Shown piece after piece: positions 8,848-17,206 of a DNA stretch of 64,000 nt. Under the pieces are notes generated by a model, which was not told where the DNA came from, did not search any database, and worked only from the letters and a program-made list of their open reading frames with translations. The stretch's first letter is position 1. Each line of letters begins with the position of its first letter. The DNA lies in the NCBI GenBank assembly GCA_017543905.1, contig JAFYFC010000023.1, positions 162,649 to 226,648 of the forward strand, written 5' to 3'. The DNA comes from Clostridia bacterium. GTDB lineage: Bacteria; Bacillota; Clostridia; Christensenellales; Aristaeellaceae. A program made the translations under genes and the position numbers.

Positions 8848-9057
8848 TCAGTATTCAACCTTCACGTCATTTAGTCCGTAAATCCGTTTGAACTCCTGCA
8901 TATCTTCGGGTGTGCGTATCAGCATCACCTCGTGAAAGCGGCCGTCGGCTTTATTCTTAAAGCCCGCCGCTTTTTCGCCGGTGCATATGGACGCCCGGAC
9001 GACCGCGCAGTGCAGGTCTTGATCGTACGGAAAAATGTCGTTATGCTTTTTCTTCAC
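8848..9057 (-). CDS. conserved small protein of unknown function
   Basis: 69 residues, charged and soluble, with the readable core VRASICTGEKAAGFKN and the C-terminal block MLIRTPEDMQEFKRIYG. I have seen similar short proteins in Clostridia without a proven role. The start is GTG with GGAGGG 8 nt upstream, and a good divergent promoter lies at 9138-9166, so expression is likely. A single Cys (in SICTG) is the only obvious reactive residue. Confidence 0.7.
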   Translation of the reverse strand: MKKKHNDIFPYDQDLHCAVVRASICTGEKAAGFKNKADGRFHEVMLIRTPEDMQEFKRIYGLNDVKVEY

Positions 9058-9137
9058 CGCGTTTTCCCTCCGCTTTACAAGCGACCGCCTGTGTTGACGG
9101 GCCGGTTTTTGCAGATGTTTAATTTCGTATCAATATA

Positions 9138-9166
9138 AATATACTCTCCGGCGCCGCTTTTGTCAA
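9138..9166 (-). promoter_or_regulatory. minus-strand arm of a back-to-back promoter pair
   Basis: Minus-strand TTGACA (9161-9166), 17-nt spacer, TATATT (9138-9143). Its -35 is one half of the palindrome TGTCAA-CGTT-TTGACA (9161-9176), whose other half is the -35 of the plus-strand promoter. Confidence 0.65.
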
Positions 9167-9170
9167 CGTT

Positions 9171-9199
9171 TTGACACGCGCGGCGTTTTGGTGTATAAT
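9171..9199 (+). promoter_or_regulatory. consensus promoter of the serine hydrolase gene
   Basis: TTGACA (9171-9176), 17-nt spacer, TATAAT (9194-9199): a full consensus match. It shares the palindrome 9161-9176 with the divergent promoter. Confidence 0.85.
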
Positions 9200-9226
9200 T
9201 CCGCCATCAATACGCGGAGGGATACG

Positions 9227-10315
9227 ATGAACGCAGCGTACTTGGAGCGGGAGCTTGACGAAATAGAAAAGCTCGGAGTGCCGTATTTTGATTTGGAGGT
9301 GCGGCAAAACCACGAAGTGATTTTTGCAGCGGAACGCGGTCACGGCGGACGTGGCAAACGTTTCTTTCTGTTCAGCTGCACAAAGCCGATCACCTCGGCC
9401 TGCTCGCTCAGGCTCATGGAAGAGGGAAAGCTGGATATAGACGCGCCGGTAAGCCGTTATCTGCCCGCATACGCAAATGCATTCGTGCTTAAAGATGGCA
9501 AGCCTTGCCCGCCGGATACAGTTATGACGCTCAGGCACCTGTTCACTATGAGCGCGGGGCTTGATTACAATCTGCGCAGCGACCCGATACGAAAAGCGGC
9601 CGCGCAGCCCGACGCGGATACCGTTTCGATAGCGAATGCGTTTATCGAATCGCCGCTTTCATTTTCACCCGGGCAAAGATATCAGTACAGTCTGTGCCTT
9701 GATACGTTAGGCGCGGTCATAGAGCAGGCAAGCGGCATGAGCCTTGCCGACTGCATGCGCGAAAGGTTTTTTGAGCCTCTTGGTATGAAAGACACTTCGT
9801 TCAAATATAACGAAAGCGAGCTCGCTCAGAAGTATGTGTATAACGCGGGAGAATACCTGCCCGACAAGTCTGAAAACGCATACATTCTTTCCGAAAAATA
9901 CTGTTCCGGCGGCGCGGGGCTCGTAAGCACTGCGCGAGACCTTGCGCTGTTTGCGGACGCGCTTGCATGCGGCGGCACCGGCGTTAACGGCGCACGGCTG
10001 CTCAGGCCCGAAACGGTTGATTTGATGCGCAGCGACCAGATGCCGCGTGTGCTGCGGGAGCAGAATTTTTCCTGCGCGGGCGGAGAAGAATTCTCCTACG
10101 CGCTCGGAGTGCATACGCTTGTCAGAAAGCTACCCTCGACGCGCGCGCCCTACGGCGTATTCGGCTGGGACGGCGCAGCTGGCGCGTACATGATGAGCGA
10201 TACGGAAAACAGGCTTTCCATATCCTTCATTATGCACGTGCATAATTGGCCGTCCATCCGCCCCTGCTTCCACCGTCCCCTCAGAAACGCGGTGTACACG
10301 GCGCTGGAGGGCTGA
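9227..10315 (+). CDS. serine hydrolase, beta-lactamase class C/esterase family
   Basis: 362-residue protein of the beta-lactamase/transpeptidase-like fold (PF00144). The nucleophile motif is SCTK at residues 50-53. The second motif is YSL (154-156) in place of the YxN of true class C enzymes, as in several esterase branches, so it is more likely an esterase or peptidase than a beta-lactamase. GWDGAAGAY near the C-terminus stands where the third motif is expected. No signal peptide. Start chosen at the ATG with GGAGGGAT upstream. Monocistronic, from a consensus promoter. Confidence 0.88.
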   Translation: MNAAYLERELDEIEKLGVPYFDLEVRQNHEVIFAAERGHGGRGKRFFLFSCTKPITSACSLRLMEEGKLDIDAPVSRYLPAYANAFVLKDGKPCPPDTVMTLRHLFTMSAGLDYNLRSDPIRKAAAQPDADTVSIANAFIESPLSFSPGQRYQYSLCLDTLGAVIEQASGMSLADCMRERFFEPLGMKDTSFKYNESELAQKYVYNAGEYLPDKSENAYILSEKYCSGGAGLVSTARDLALFADALACGGTGVNGARLLRPETVDLMRSDQMPRVLREQNFSCAGGEEFSYALGVHTLVRKLPSTRAPYGVFGWDGAAGAYMMSDTENRLSISFIMHVHNWPSIRPCFHRPLRNAVYTALEG

Positions 10316-10357
10316 ACGCGCTTTTCAGTTTCTATGCGACATTCTTAGAAATCCGGC

Positions 10358-11215
10358 TTACCAGCTTCCGGTCAGCCAGCCCACGATGACACCGAAGTAT
10401 TCCCTGAGCATATAATGCGGGAACGAAATCGGCGACGTATATACGTATATGCCGTAAAACTCGGCGCTGCCTGCGGCGTCGGCGATTTTGAGCGCGCGGT
10501 AAATATGGAAATTGTTCGTGACGATACCCACGCGCGGGTTTTCACTGCCCTGCATGAGCGTCATGGAATTGTGGATGTTTTCGTATGTGGACGTCGAGGT
10601 ATCTTCAAGCAGTATGCTTTCCGCAGGCACGCCGCGCTCGTCAAGCCCGCGCCGGATGCATTCCGCCTCGCTTATCCCCTCGTCGGGGCCCTGTCCGCCG
10701 GATGCTATGATAAGCGTATCCGGGCTTTCCTGCCAATACTCGTACGCCACCTGTATGCGGTTTCTGAGCGCGCCGCCCGGCTGCTCTCCGTTTACCTTCG
10801 CCCCCAGCACTATTATGTAATCGAGACCGGGGCCAGTGGTTGTAAAGCACGCCGAGAATATGACGAGCTCGATCACGATAAACGAAACGGCGAACACGGC
10901 GAAGCCCGCGTGGATCAGGCGTATCAGGAATTTCGGCAGCGGGGACGGCTTGCCTGTTCTGATCGTGCGCTCCACGAGTATGAATCTCATAAAAAACAGA
11001 AGCGCGAACACCGGCCACAGGAACATGAGCGACTGGCCGAAGCGCACCGTCACGCCCAGCGCGATATAATATGCTATGCACGCTGTCGCCGCCAGCAGAA
11101 ACAGGAAATTGACGAAGCGTGAAGGTCGCTTCGCGCGGTGCTTATTCTTTGCATGCGCATTCCGCCCGCTTTTCACGGAGGCTGTTTTTTTGTAAGCTTT
11201 AGTATCTGGCTTCAT
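10358..11215 (-). CDS. YdcF family membrane protein (DUF218)
   Basis: 285 residues. A basic N-terminus is followed by three hydrophobic segments near 33-53, 60-78 and 96-122, then the DUF218 domain: DYIIVLGAKV, the GGALRNRIQVA block, ASGGQGPDEGISEA, and a late VTNNFHIYRAL block. ElyC/SanA/YdcF proteins of this kind act in envelope metabolism, but the reaction is not settled. It begins 4 nt after the PBP stop, so it is co-transcribed with the PBP and may serve cell-wall assembly (inference). Confidence 0.85.
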   Translation of the reverse strand: MKPDTKAYKKTASVKSGRNAHAKNKHRAKRPSRFVNFLFLLAATACIAYYIALGVTVRFGQSLMFLWPVFALLFFMRFILVERTIRTGKPSPLPKFLIRLIHAGFAVFAVSFIVIELVIFSACFTTTGPGLDYIIVLGAKVNGEQPGGALRNRIQVAYEYWQESPDTLIIASGGQGPDEGISEAECIRRGLDERGVPAESILLEDTSTSTYENIHNSMTLMQGSENPRVGIVTNNFHIYRALKIADAAGSAEFYGIYVYTSPISFPHYMLREYFGVIVGWLTGSW

Positions 11216-11219
11216 GTCT

Positions 11220-13685
11220 TTACCTGCACGTCGTGCAATACCCGAAGGAGTTTATGTCGCGGCTCAGAGACGCGCCGTGGAAGTAATGCTGTACGTCCGC
11301 AAGGCTTTCGGCTTGCCTGAGCGGGTGTCCGGAGGGTATGTATATAACGCCGTAGGAGCGCGTGGAGGCGCAGTTTGCCGTGGCGCGCTTCTTCGAGCGC
11401 GTGCACAGGGTAACTATTCTGTGCATGTTGCACTCCACGGTAGGCTGAGTGCCGTAGAGATAATAATCCGTGTTTACGCCGTAATTGTCCACGTCCCTGC
11501 GGCAGGCCTCGGTAGGCTTCATGCCGCTTACCGCGCACGCTTCCGCGCGCACGAGCCCGTAAGTCTGGTACGTGCCCTCCATAATCGGCTTGTCCTGAGT
11601 GATGCCCTTCAGCGTGTGCACCTTGCTCATTATGCTCGCCCACAGCGGCGCGGCATACTGTCCGCCGGTCGCGTCCGCCACGAGCGGCTTGTAATTGTCG
11701 TGTCCTATCCATACCGCGCAGGAATAATACGCCGTCATTCCCGCAAAGAAAACTCCGCACGCGTCAGAGTTCGTGCCGGTTTTGCCCGCAACGGTAAAAC
11801 GGCCGAATCTCGCGTTGCCGCCCGTACCGTTCGGCCCGTTTACGCAGCCCGTGAGCACGTCCACGAGCAAAAACGCCGTGGATGGCTTGAACGCCTGACG
11901 GGACAGCTGTACGTCTGTAACGTTTATGTACGGCGTTTTCTGATCGTTATACAATACCTGCGTGAAGGTATAGCTTTCAAGATATTCGCCCTTGTTCGCA
12001 ATAGCCCCGAAGGCGTCCGCCATCTCTATTACGGATATGCCGCTTGAGCCCAGCGCAAGGCCGGAGCCGGTAGCCTGTATGTGCTTTGATGATATTCCGA
12101 GCCTGAGCAGATAGCTTACGGAGGTCTGTATCCCCACATACTGATACAGCGCCTGCGCCGTGGCGTAGTTGTAGGATTTGTTTATCGCGACGCGCATGCT
12201 CTCCGTGCCGGACCAGCTGCCCCCGCCGTAGTTCGTGGGATAGCCGGCCTCGCTGTCCCAGCCGTCTATCGGAATAGGGAGATTGAGCACAGGCGTCGCC
12301 GGCGAATAGCCCAGATCGAACGCGGGGCCGTATACCGAAAGGGGCTTCAGGGACGAGCCGACCGGCATGCTCGTCTGATACGCGCGGTTCAGCTGCTTGC
12401 GCGCCGTGGGCTCGCTTCTGCCGCCCACTACCGCAAGCAGCTCTCCGGTGTGCCAGTCCATGACCGCGCACGACGCCTGAGGCTGAATCAGGTCTATATA
12501 TTCACCGTTGTCGAGCGTACGCTTGTAGCGGTCGGAGGTATAGCGGGTGTAGGGATAATGATGCCAGTCGGTGATTATCTGCTGTACGGATTTCTGTATT
12601 TCAGGGTCGAGGCAGGTATAAATGTGATAGCCGCCCGTGCGCAGCTTGTTTTCCATAAGAGAACGGTTGTACGAGGTATCCTCCAGCTGCTCCACGCGCA
12701 GCATCTTGGTGACCACGTCGTAAATTGCGTATTCAACGTAATACGCGTTGTCGTACATCTCCTGCGTGCTGCCCTTCTGAAGCACCGCGAGCTCTGTTTC
12801 CTCCTCCGGGGACACCTTGCGCTCGTCCACGTCCTTGTAGCGCGCGTAAGCGTATTCGGCTTCGGTAATAAAGCCCTGCTCGCGCATAAGCTCCAGCACG
12901 TAATTCGCGCCGCTCTTGGTGACCCACGGCGTTTCTCTTATGTATTTGTTGGAGCGCGGATTGTAGCGGGAGGGGTTTTGTATCATGCGCGCGAGTATCG
13001 CGCATTCGCTGAGCGTAAGCTCGGCAAGCTCCTTGCCGAAATAATCCTGCGCGGCGGTTTTCACGCCGTACAGCGAACCGCCCATGTATACGACGTTAAG
13101 GTATTCTACCAGTATAAGCTCCTTCGCCGCGCGGCTGTCGCCGCCCCAGAGGCGGGTGAGCGTCTCCTCGAGCTCGAGCGCCAGATACGCCTCCTGTACC
13201 TTGCGCTTGTAGGTCTGCTCGCTGGTAAGCATGGTCTGCTTTATGAGCTGGCAGGTTATGGTGCTGCCGCCCTGGTTCCGTCCGGAAATCACGTTGCCGA
13301 CGAACGCGCCGATATAGCGTTTGAGATCGATGCCCGAATGCTGCCAAAAGCGCGCGTCCTCTACAGCGATCACCGCGTTTATAAGGTTCTGCGGCAATTC
13401 GTCGTACGTGCAGTACACGCGGTTTTCCGTGCCGCGGAAGGTGGTTATGAGATCGCCGTTTTTATCGTACAGAAACGACGTCTGCGCCTGAGAGTCGAAT
13501 ATGTCGAGGTCGATATCCGGTACGGTATCCACCCACGCCTTGGCGATGCCCATAACCAGACCCGCGCAGGAGAAGCACACCACAAGCATAAGCAGCGCCA
13601 GCATTTTGAATGTAGTGACCAGCGTCGACAGTATAAAGCTTTTGAATTCTCCCCTCGCCACGAAAAGCGGCCGCTGCTTGCTCAT
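11220..13685 (-). CDS. class A penicillin-binding protein (PBP1A type)
   Basis: 821-residue bifunctional peptidoglycan synthase. A single membrane anchor lies near 27-48. The GT51 glycosyltransferase follows, with the catalytic Glu in AVEDARFW (about residue 109) and GGSTITCQLIKQT. The transpeptidase has SSLK at 444-447 (nucleophile Ser444), a SYN motif, and GKTGT near 632. It acts on the outer face of the membrane, polymerising lipid II and cross-linking stem peptides. The C-terminus is Cys-rich (several Cys after about 735 and a terminal CTTCR), which is unusual. ydcF follows directly. Confidence 0.94.
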   Translation of the reverse strand: MSKQRPLFVARGEFKSFILSTLVTTFKMLALLMLVVCFSCAGLVMGIAKAWVDTVPDIDLDIFDSQAQTSFLYDKNGDLITTFRGTENRVYCTYDELPQNLINAVIAVEDARFWQHSGIDLKRYIGAFVGNVISGRNQGGSTITCQLIKQTMLTSEQTYKRKVQEAYLALELEETLTRLWGGDSRAAKELILVEYLNVVYMGGSLYGVKTAAQDYFGKELAELTLSECAILARMIQNPSRYNPRSNKYIRETPWVTKSGANYVLELMREQGFITEAEYAYARYKDVDERKVSPEEETELAVLQKGSTQEMYDNAYYVEYAIYDVVTKMLRVEQLEDTSYNRSLMENKLRTGGYHIYTCLDPEIQKSVQQIITDWHHYPYTRYTSDRYKRTLDNGEYIDLIQPQASCAVMDWHTGELLAVVGGRSEPTARKQLNRAYQTSMPVGSSLKPLSVYGPAFDLGYSPATPVLNLPIPIDGWDSEAGYPTNYGGGSWSGTESMRVAINKSYNYATAQALYQYVGIQTSVSYLLRLGISSKHIQATGSGLALGSSGISVIEMADAFGAIANKGEYLESYTFTQVLYNDQKTPYINVTDVQLSRQAFKPSTAFLLVDVLTGCVNGPNGTGGNARFGRFTVAGKTGTNSDACGVFFAGMTAYYSCAVWIGHDNYKPLVADATGGQYAAPLWASIMSKVHTLKGITQDKPIMEGTYQTYGLVRAEACAVSGMKPTEACRRDVDNYGVNTDYYLYGTQPTVECNMHRIVTLCTRSKKRATANCASTRSYGVIYIPSGHPLRQAESLADVQHYFHGASLSRDINSFGYCTTCR

Positions 13686-13718
13686 ATGCCTCTCCGAAAA
13701 ATACGAATATACATATGC

Positions 13719-13724
13719 ATTATA
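13719..13724 (-). promoter_or_regulatory. extended -10 of the PBP promoter
   Basis: Minus-strand TGATATAAT gives an extended -10 (TATAAT at 13719-13724) about 34 nt before the PBP ATG. The -35 region is poor, which fits an extended -10 promoter. Confidence 0.5.
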
Positions 13725-13813
13725 TCACACCCGCCTGTTAATTGCACGCGCGTAAATATATATTAACAATCAGGGCGCAAAATCGCAAAACAAAGTTCAT
13801 AAATCGCATTGAA

Positions 13814-13850
13814 AGACGGCGCAGCGGTTTACCAAATCGCTGCGCCGTCT
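13814..13850 (-). terminator. strong hairpin downstream of degV
   Basis: Perfect 13-bp stem AGACGGCGCAGCG/CGCTGCGCCGTCT with an 11-nt loop, 23 nt past the degV stop. On the minus strand only TTTC follows, so termination may be partial or factor-assisted. Confidence 0.6.
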
Positions 13851-13872
13851 ATACGGTATATGTATCGCTTGC

Positions 13873-14769
13873 TTATTTATGCGCGTCGGGCAGACGTTCG
13901 TCTCCGAGGAAAAATACCGCGACTGTACCGGGGCCGCTGTGAGAAGCGATGATAGTGCCTATATCGCACATACGTATCTCGCCCTGAATCTTTGGAAAGC
14001 GCTGCCTGACCGCCGCGCGGGTCTGCTCAGCTATGTCCGGGCAGTCGGAATTGCAGATAAAGCATTTGCCGGAATACTCGCGCCCGTTTCGCACGTGCGC
14101 CTCCATCGTATCGAGCGTCGTCTGTATCGCGTTCTTTTTGCCGCGCACCTTGTCGTATGCGATTATCCTGCCCGCGTCGTCGAGGCGCATTATCGGGCAG
14201 ATGCCGAGTATCGAGCCTATCGTCGCCGCCGCGCCGGAAACGCGCCCGCTGCGTTTGAAAAACTTGAGATCCGTCGAGAAAAACTGATGGTGCACGCAGC
14301 GGCGGTTGGCATTAAGCCAGTTTATGACTTCGTCCATGCTTGCGCCGGCCTCGCGCATGTCCGCCGCGTAATCCACAAGCAGCCCGTAGCCCGACGAAGA
14401 GCACAGGGAATCCACCACCTCGATGCGGCGGCCCGGATATCTCCTGCGCAGCTCCTCAGCCGCTAAAAACGCGTTGTTTACAGACGCGGTCATGCCGGAG
14501 CCGAACGCGATGTGAAGCAGGTCACCGTTTTTTACCAGCGGTTCGAAAAACTCTATGTATTGCTCGAAGTTCAGCTGCGAGGTCTTGGGCAAATGACCCT
14601 CGGCGAGCAGCTTGTAAAAGCCGGGAAGCGCTTCGGGATCGCGTCCCATATCGTCTGTGTACTCCCTGCCGTCTACGCTGTAGGTATAAAACAGCACCGG
14701 CAGTCCCCTGCCGTTTACGTATGACCACGGCAGATCCACGGTCGATTCACATGACAGCTTGTAATTCAT
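13873..14769 (-). CDS. DegV family fatty-acid-binding protein (FakB-like)
   Basis: 298-residue DegV protein. The N-terminus reads LSCESTVDLPWSY, with the family's Asp/Ser ligand region; later blocks are LPKTSQLNFEQY, SGMTASVNNAF and SDLKFFKRSGRVSGAAA-like sequence. DegV proteins bind a fatty acid and present it to FakA for phosphorylation; FakA is encoded at 1-1430. GGAGGCGG precedes the ATG. It lies 41 nt downstream of the GH31 gene on the same strand, so it may be read from that promoter. Assignment as the carrier for this FakA is inference, since genomes often have several DegV genes. Confidence 0.9.
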   Translation of the reverse strand: MNYKLSCESTVDLPWSYVNGRGLPVLFYTYSVDGREYTDDMGRDPEALPGFYKLLAEGHLPKTSQLNFEQYIEFFEPLVKNGDLLHIAFGSGMTASVNNAFLAAEELRRRYPGRRIEVVDSLCSSSGYGLLVDYAADMREAGASMDEVINWLNANRRCVHHQFFSTDLKFFKRSGRVSGAAATIGSILGICPIMRLDDAGRIIAYDKVRGKKNAIQTTLDTMEAHVRNGREYSGKCFICNSDCPDIAEQTRAAVRQRFPKIQGEIRMCDIGTIIASHSGPGTVAVFFLGDERLPDAHK

Positions 14770-14810
14770 ACGCCGCCTCCTGTCTGCAGAACTTTTGCGT
14801 TCGATCTGTG

Positions 14811-17045
14811 CTAAAAACGGATTATTGCCTGCCTGCCGGTTCCCGCGTCAAACGTTATGCGGCGGTTTTCATATGTAAAGCCGCATTCTTCTCCGTCTAC
14901 GCACACGGACAGCGGCTTCTCCGGCATAAGCGCCGTGACCGTATATGTACGTTTATCGTTCATTCCGCCGAAGCTCCCTGTGCGCGCGCCGATATTGAGC
15001 GTGATCATGCCTTCTTTTCGCGTAAGCCTGATGCGGGTCCTGGCGATTTCTCCGGAGAGGTATTTCTGTGTACGCCCGTCGTCCTCATACAGCGTATATT
15101 CCGTATCGCAGTCCCGGACGGGATAGATTTCAAGGAACAGGCGCTCGTCGTCTTTGCAGTCTGTGTAAAGCTTCTCCGCCTGAGTCGGGATTATGGCGCC
15201 GTTTCTTATGTACAGCGGGCCGCCCCTGTCCTCCGGCACGTTTACCGGCAGCTCCACTCCGCCTTCCGCGACGCTGTCCGTCCACGCGTCTATCCACGTT
15301 TCGCCCGCCGGCAGATAAATGCTGTCAGAGAAGCTTCCCACGAGATACATGTCTCCGAACATGTATTCGCACGTCGCGTTTTCAAGCCGCTCCTCGTCAA
15401 ACTCCATAGGCATCGCGCGCACTATGGGCGTGCCGGTCAGATGGGTATGCAGCGCCGCGGAATAGATGTAGGGAAGCAGGTGATAACGCAGACGGTCGTA
15501 GAACGTGAACACTTTTTCGTTTTCATCGCCGGCCCACCACGGATGCGAATAACCCGACCAGCTGTCAAGCTCGCACCAAGCGGTGAAGAAGCAGTAGTGA
15601 ATGGTATGCTTTGCGAATATGTCCATGTCGCAGGTGATGTTGGACACGCCGGACAGTCCGCAGTTCAGTATCCATACGAGCGTTTTGAAGCGTCCGCCCG
15701 AGTCTCCCGTGGTGCACGCGGAATACTTTTGTATGGAGGTATAGCCGCCCGACAGGTGGTGCATAGGCCGCAGGTGCGTATACTCGCTGTAGCCCTCGTA
15801 CATTTCCTTGCCGTAAAGCGTGGTCTGCAGCGAATGCATCTCCGCTTCCGTTCTTCCGTTTGCGTATACGCGCTTTTCGTCCGCGCTGTCTATCACCTTG
15901 CAAGGATCCATCTTAAAGCCTGCCGCGCCGTCGCACACGAAATCCTTCAGATGCCTGAACCACGGCTCAAAGCCGAAATCGGTTTTGCTGCCCGCGCGGT
16001 TCTCCTGATTGGCGGTAAAGTCGTACCTGCAGCACAGCCATAGCAGCAGATTGAAGCCGTAGCGCTTGAGCGCAGTTGAAAACAGGCGTTCGCGCGGCTG
16101 ATGAGCGGTAAATTCCTCCTCTGTTTTGCGCATCCAGTCGCAGATGTAGAAGCGCTGTATGTTCCATTTCTTCTCTGTCGAAAAATCGTAGCGTTTCTCC
16201 ATCCAGCCCGGCTCGAGGGATATCGAGTCGCAGGGAATGCGCTTTTCGCGGAAGGTCGCAGCGTCGCGCATCACCTCGAACTGATCCGCGTTGAACTGCT
16301 CTATGAACATGAGCCCGTACGCCCACTTTGGCAGCACCATGCAACGTCCGGTCACGTAAGTAAAGCGCTCCAGCAACGCCTTAAGGCTCACGCCCGCATA
16401 GATAAAGAAATCTATGTCTCCGTCCGGCAGATACCAGGTGACCGCGTTTTCGTCCGCACAGGTCACGTCCACCCCGTGCCAGAAGGTGGTGTTCAGGCTG
16501 ACGGCGTAGCCCTCCTTAGTCATTATATAAGGGATGACTACCTCGCTTTTTGTGTATATGACCCGCTGCAGGTATGTTTTGCCGTTCAAAACGAGCCTGT
16601 CGGTATTGCTTTCGCCGAGCCCGTAGAATTTTTCGCCGCAGGTATTCAATGTGAAGCATTTGGGAGATTTCTCGAAATCCGCATATATGCTTTCGTCGTT
16701 CGTCTCGTCCCCTACTATCTGCTTGCGCTCAGGACGCAAGCCATTCAGCTTTTCGTCAAAGTACGCTTTCTTTGCCGCGATATCAGAATTGTCAAGCGAT
16801 ATCGTGCGTTTCGTGCGCGGGGTCTCAAGGCATATCATGCCGTCCGCATAGCTTACGGAAAGCTCACCCGCTCGCACGCCGCCCGGTGCGTATTCACCCG
16901 CGTCCGCGTCCGGCTTTGTGAAAATCCCGTAGCGTTCGAACAGCGTTTCTTCGTTCGCATTCGAGAGTCTTACCCTGACCGTATTTTCGGAAAAGACCGA
17001 CAGGGTCAGGCGACCGGCCGAGGTTTCAAACACCGCCTGTTTCAT
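14811..17045 (-). CDS. glycoside hydrolase family 31 (alpha-glucosidase/alpha-xylosidase-like)
   Basis: 744-residue GH31 enzyme. After an N-terminal beta domain (about 1-235), the barrel begins at PKWAYGLMF. The likely nucleophile is Asp380 in GFKMDPCK, and the likely acid/base is Asp448 in TTGDSGGR. A C-terminal beta region with LPAGETWIDAWTD and PLYIRNGAIIP is typical. No signal peptide, so it should act on imported oligosaccharides. Substrate (alpha-glucoside, xyloside or other) is not decided; the nucleophile neighbourhood differs from the usual KxDFGE form, placing it in a divergent subgroup. GGAGGTG lies 8 nt before the ATG. Confidence 0.9.
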   Translation of the reverse strand: MKQAVFETSAGRLTLSVFSENTVRVRLSNANEETLFERYGIFTKPDADAGEYAPGGVRAGELSVSYADGMICLETPRTKRTISLDNSDIAAKKAYFDEKLNGLRPERKQIVGDETNDESIYADFEKSPKCFTLNTCGEKFYGLGESNTDRLVLNGKTYLQRVIYTKSEVVIPYIMTKEGYAVSLNTTFWHGVDVTCADENAVTWYLPDGDIDFFIYAGVSLKALLERFTYVTGRCMVLPKWAYGLMFIEQFNADQFEVMRDAATFREKRIPCDSISLEPGWMEKRYDFSTEKKWNIQRFYICDWMRKTEEEFTAHQPRERLFSTALKRYGFNLLLWLCCRYDFTANQENRAGSKTDFGFEPWFRHLKDFVCDGAAGFKMDPCKVIDSADEKRVYANGRTEAEMHSLQTTLYGKEMYEGYSEYTHLRPMHHLSGGYTSIQKYSACTTGDSGGRFKTLVWILNCGLSGVSNITCDMDIFAKHTIHYCFFTAWCELDSWSGYSHPWWAGDENEKVFTFYDRLRYHLLPYIYSAALHTHLTGTPIVRAMPMEFDEERLENATCEYMFGDMYLVGSFSDSIYLPAGETWIDAWTDSVAEGGVELPVNVPEDRGGPLYIRNGAIIPTQAEKLYTDCKDDERLFLEIYPVRDCDTEYTLYEDDGRTQKYLSGEIARTRIRLTRKEGMITLNIGARTGSFGGMNDKRTYTVTALMPEKPLSVCVDGEECGFTYENRRITFDAGTGRQAIIRF

Positions 17046-17075
17046 TTATGCGCACCTCCATAGCTTTATGCGTAC

Positions 17076-17104
17076 ATTATACTCCCCCGCGCAGCGCGTT
17101 TCAA
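17076..17104 (-). promoter_or_regulatory. promoter of GH31(-degV)
   Basis: Minus-strand TTGAAA (17099-17104), 17-nt spacer, TATAAT (17076-17081), about 30 nt before the GH31 ATG. Confidence 0.75.
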
Positions 17105-17150
17105 GCCTTTTCCGTGTATATTCTTACCGCAAAATTAACCGCCCGCAATA

Positions 17151-17179
17151 TGTTAATATCCTTATATATATGCTATACT
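17151..17179 (+). promoter_or_regulatory. probable promoter of the MATE gene
   Basis: TATACT (17174-17179) preceded by TGC (extended -10), with a weak TGTTAA -35 (17151-17156) at 17-nt spacing. The leader would be about 20 nt. Confidence 0.5.
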
Positions 17180-17206
17180 TTCCACATTCTGAAAACCGAG
17201 GGCCAT

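Noticed and set aside
9227..10315. Class C beta-lactamase and thus resistance gene
   Set aside because: The second motif is YSL, not YxN, and there is no signal peptide; an esterase-type serine hydrolase is more likely.
12450..13766. A 438-codon plus-strand frame
   Set aside because: Shadow of the class A PBP on the minus strand; composition is arbitrary.
14340..16043. A 567-codon plus-strand frame
   Set aside because: Antisense to degV and GH31, no ribosome site and no recognisable motif.
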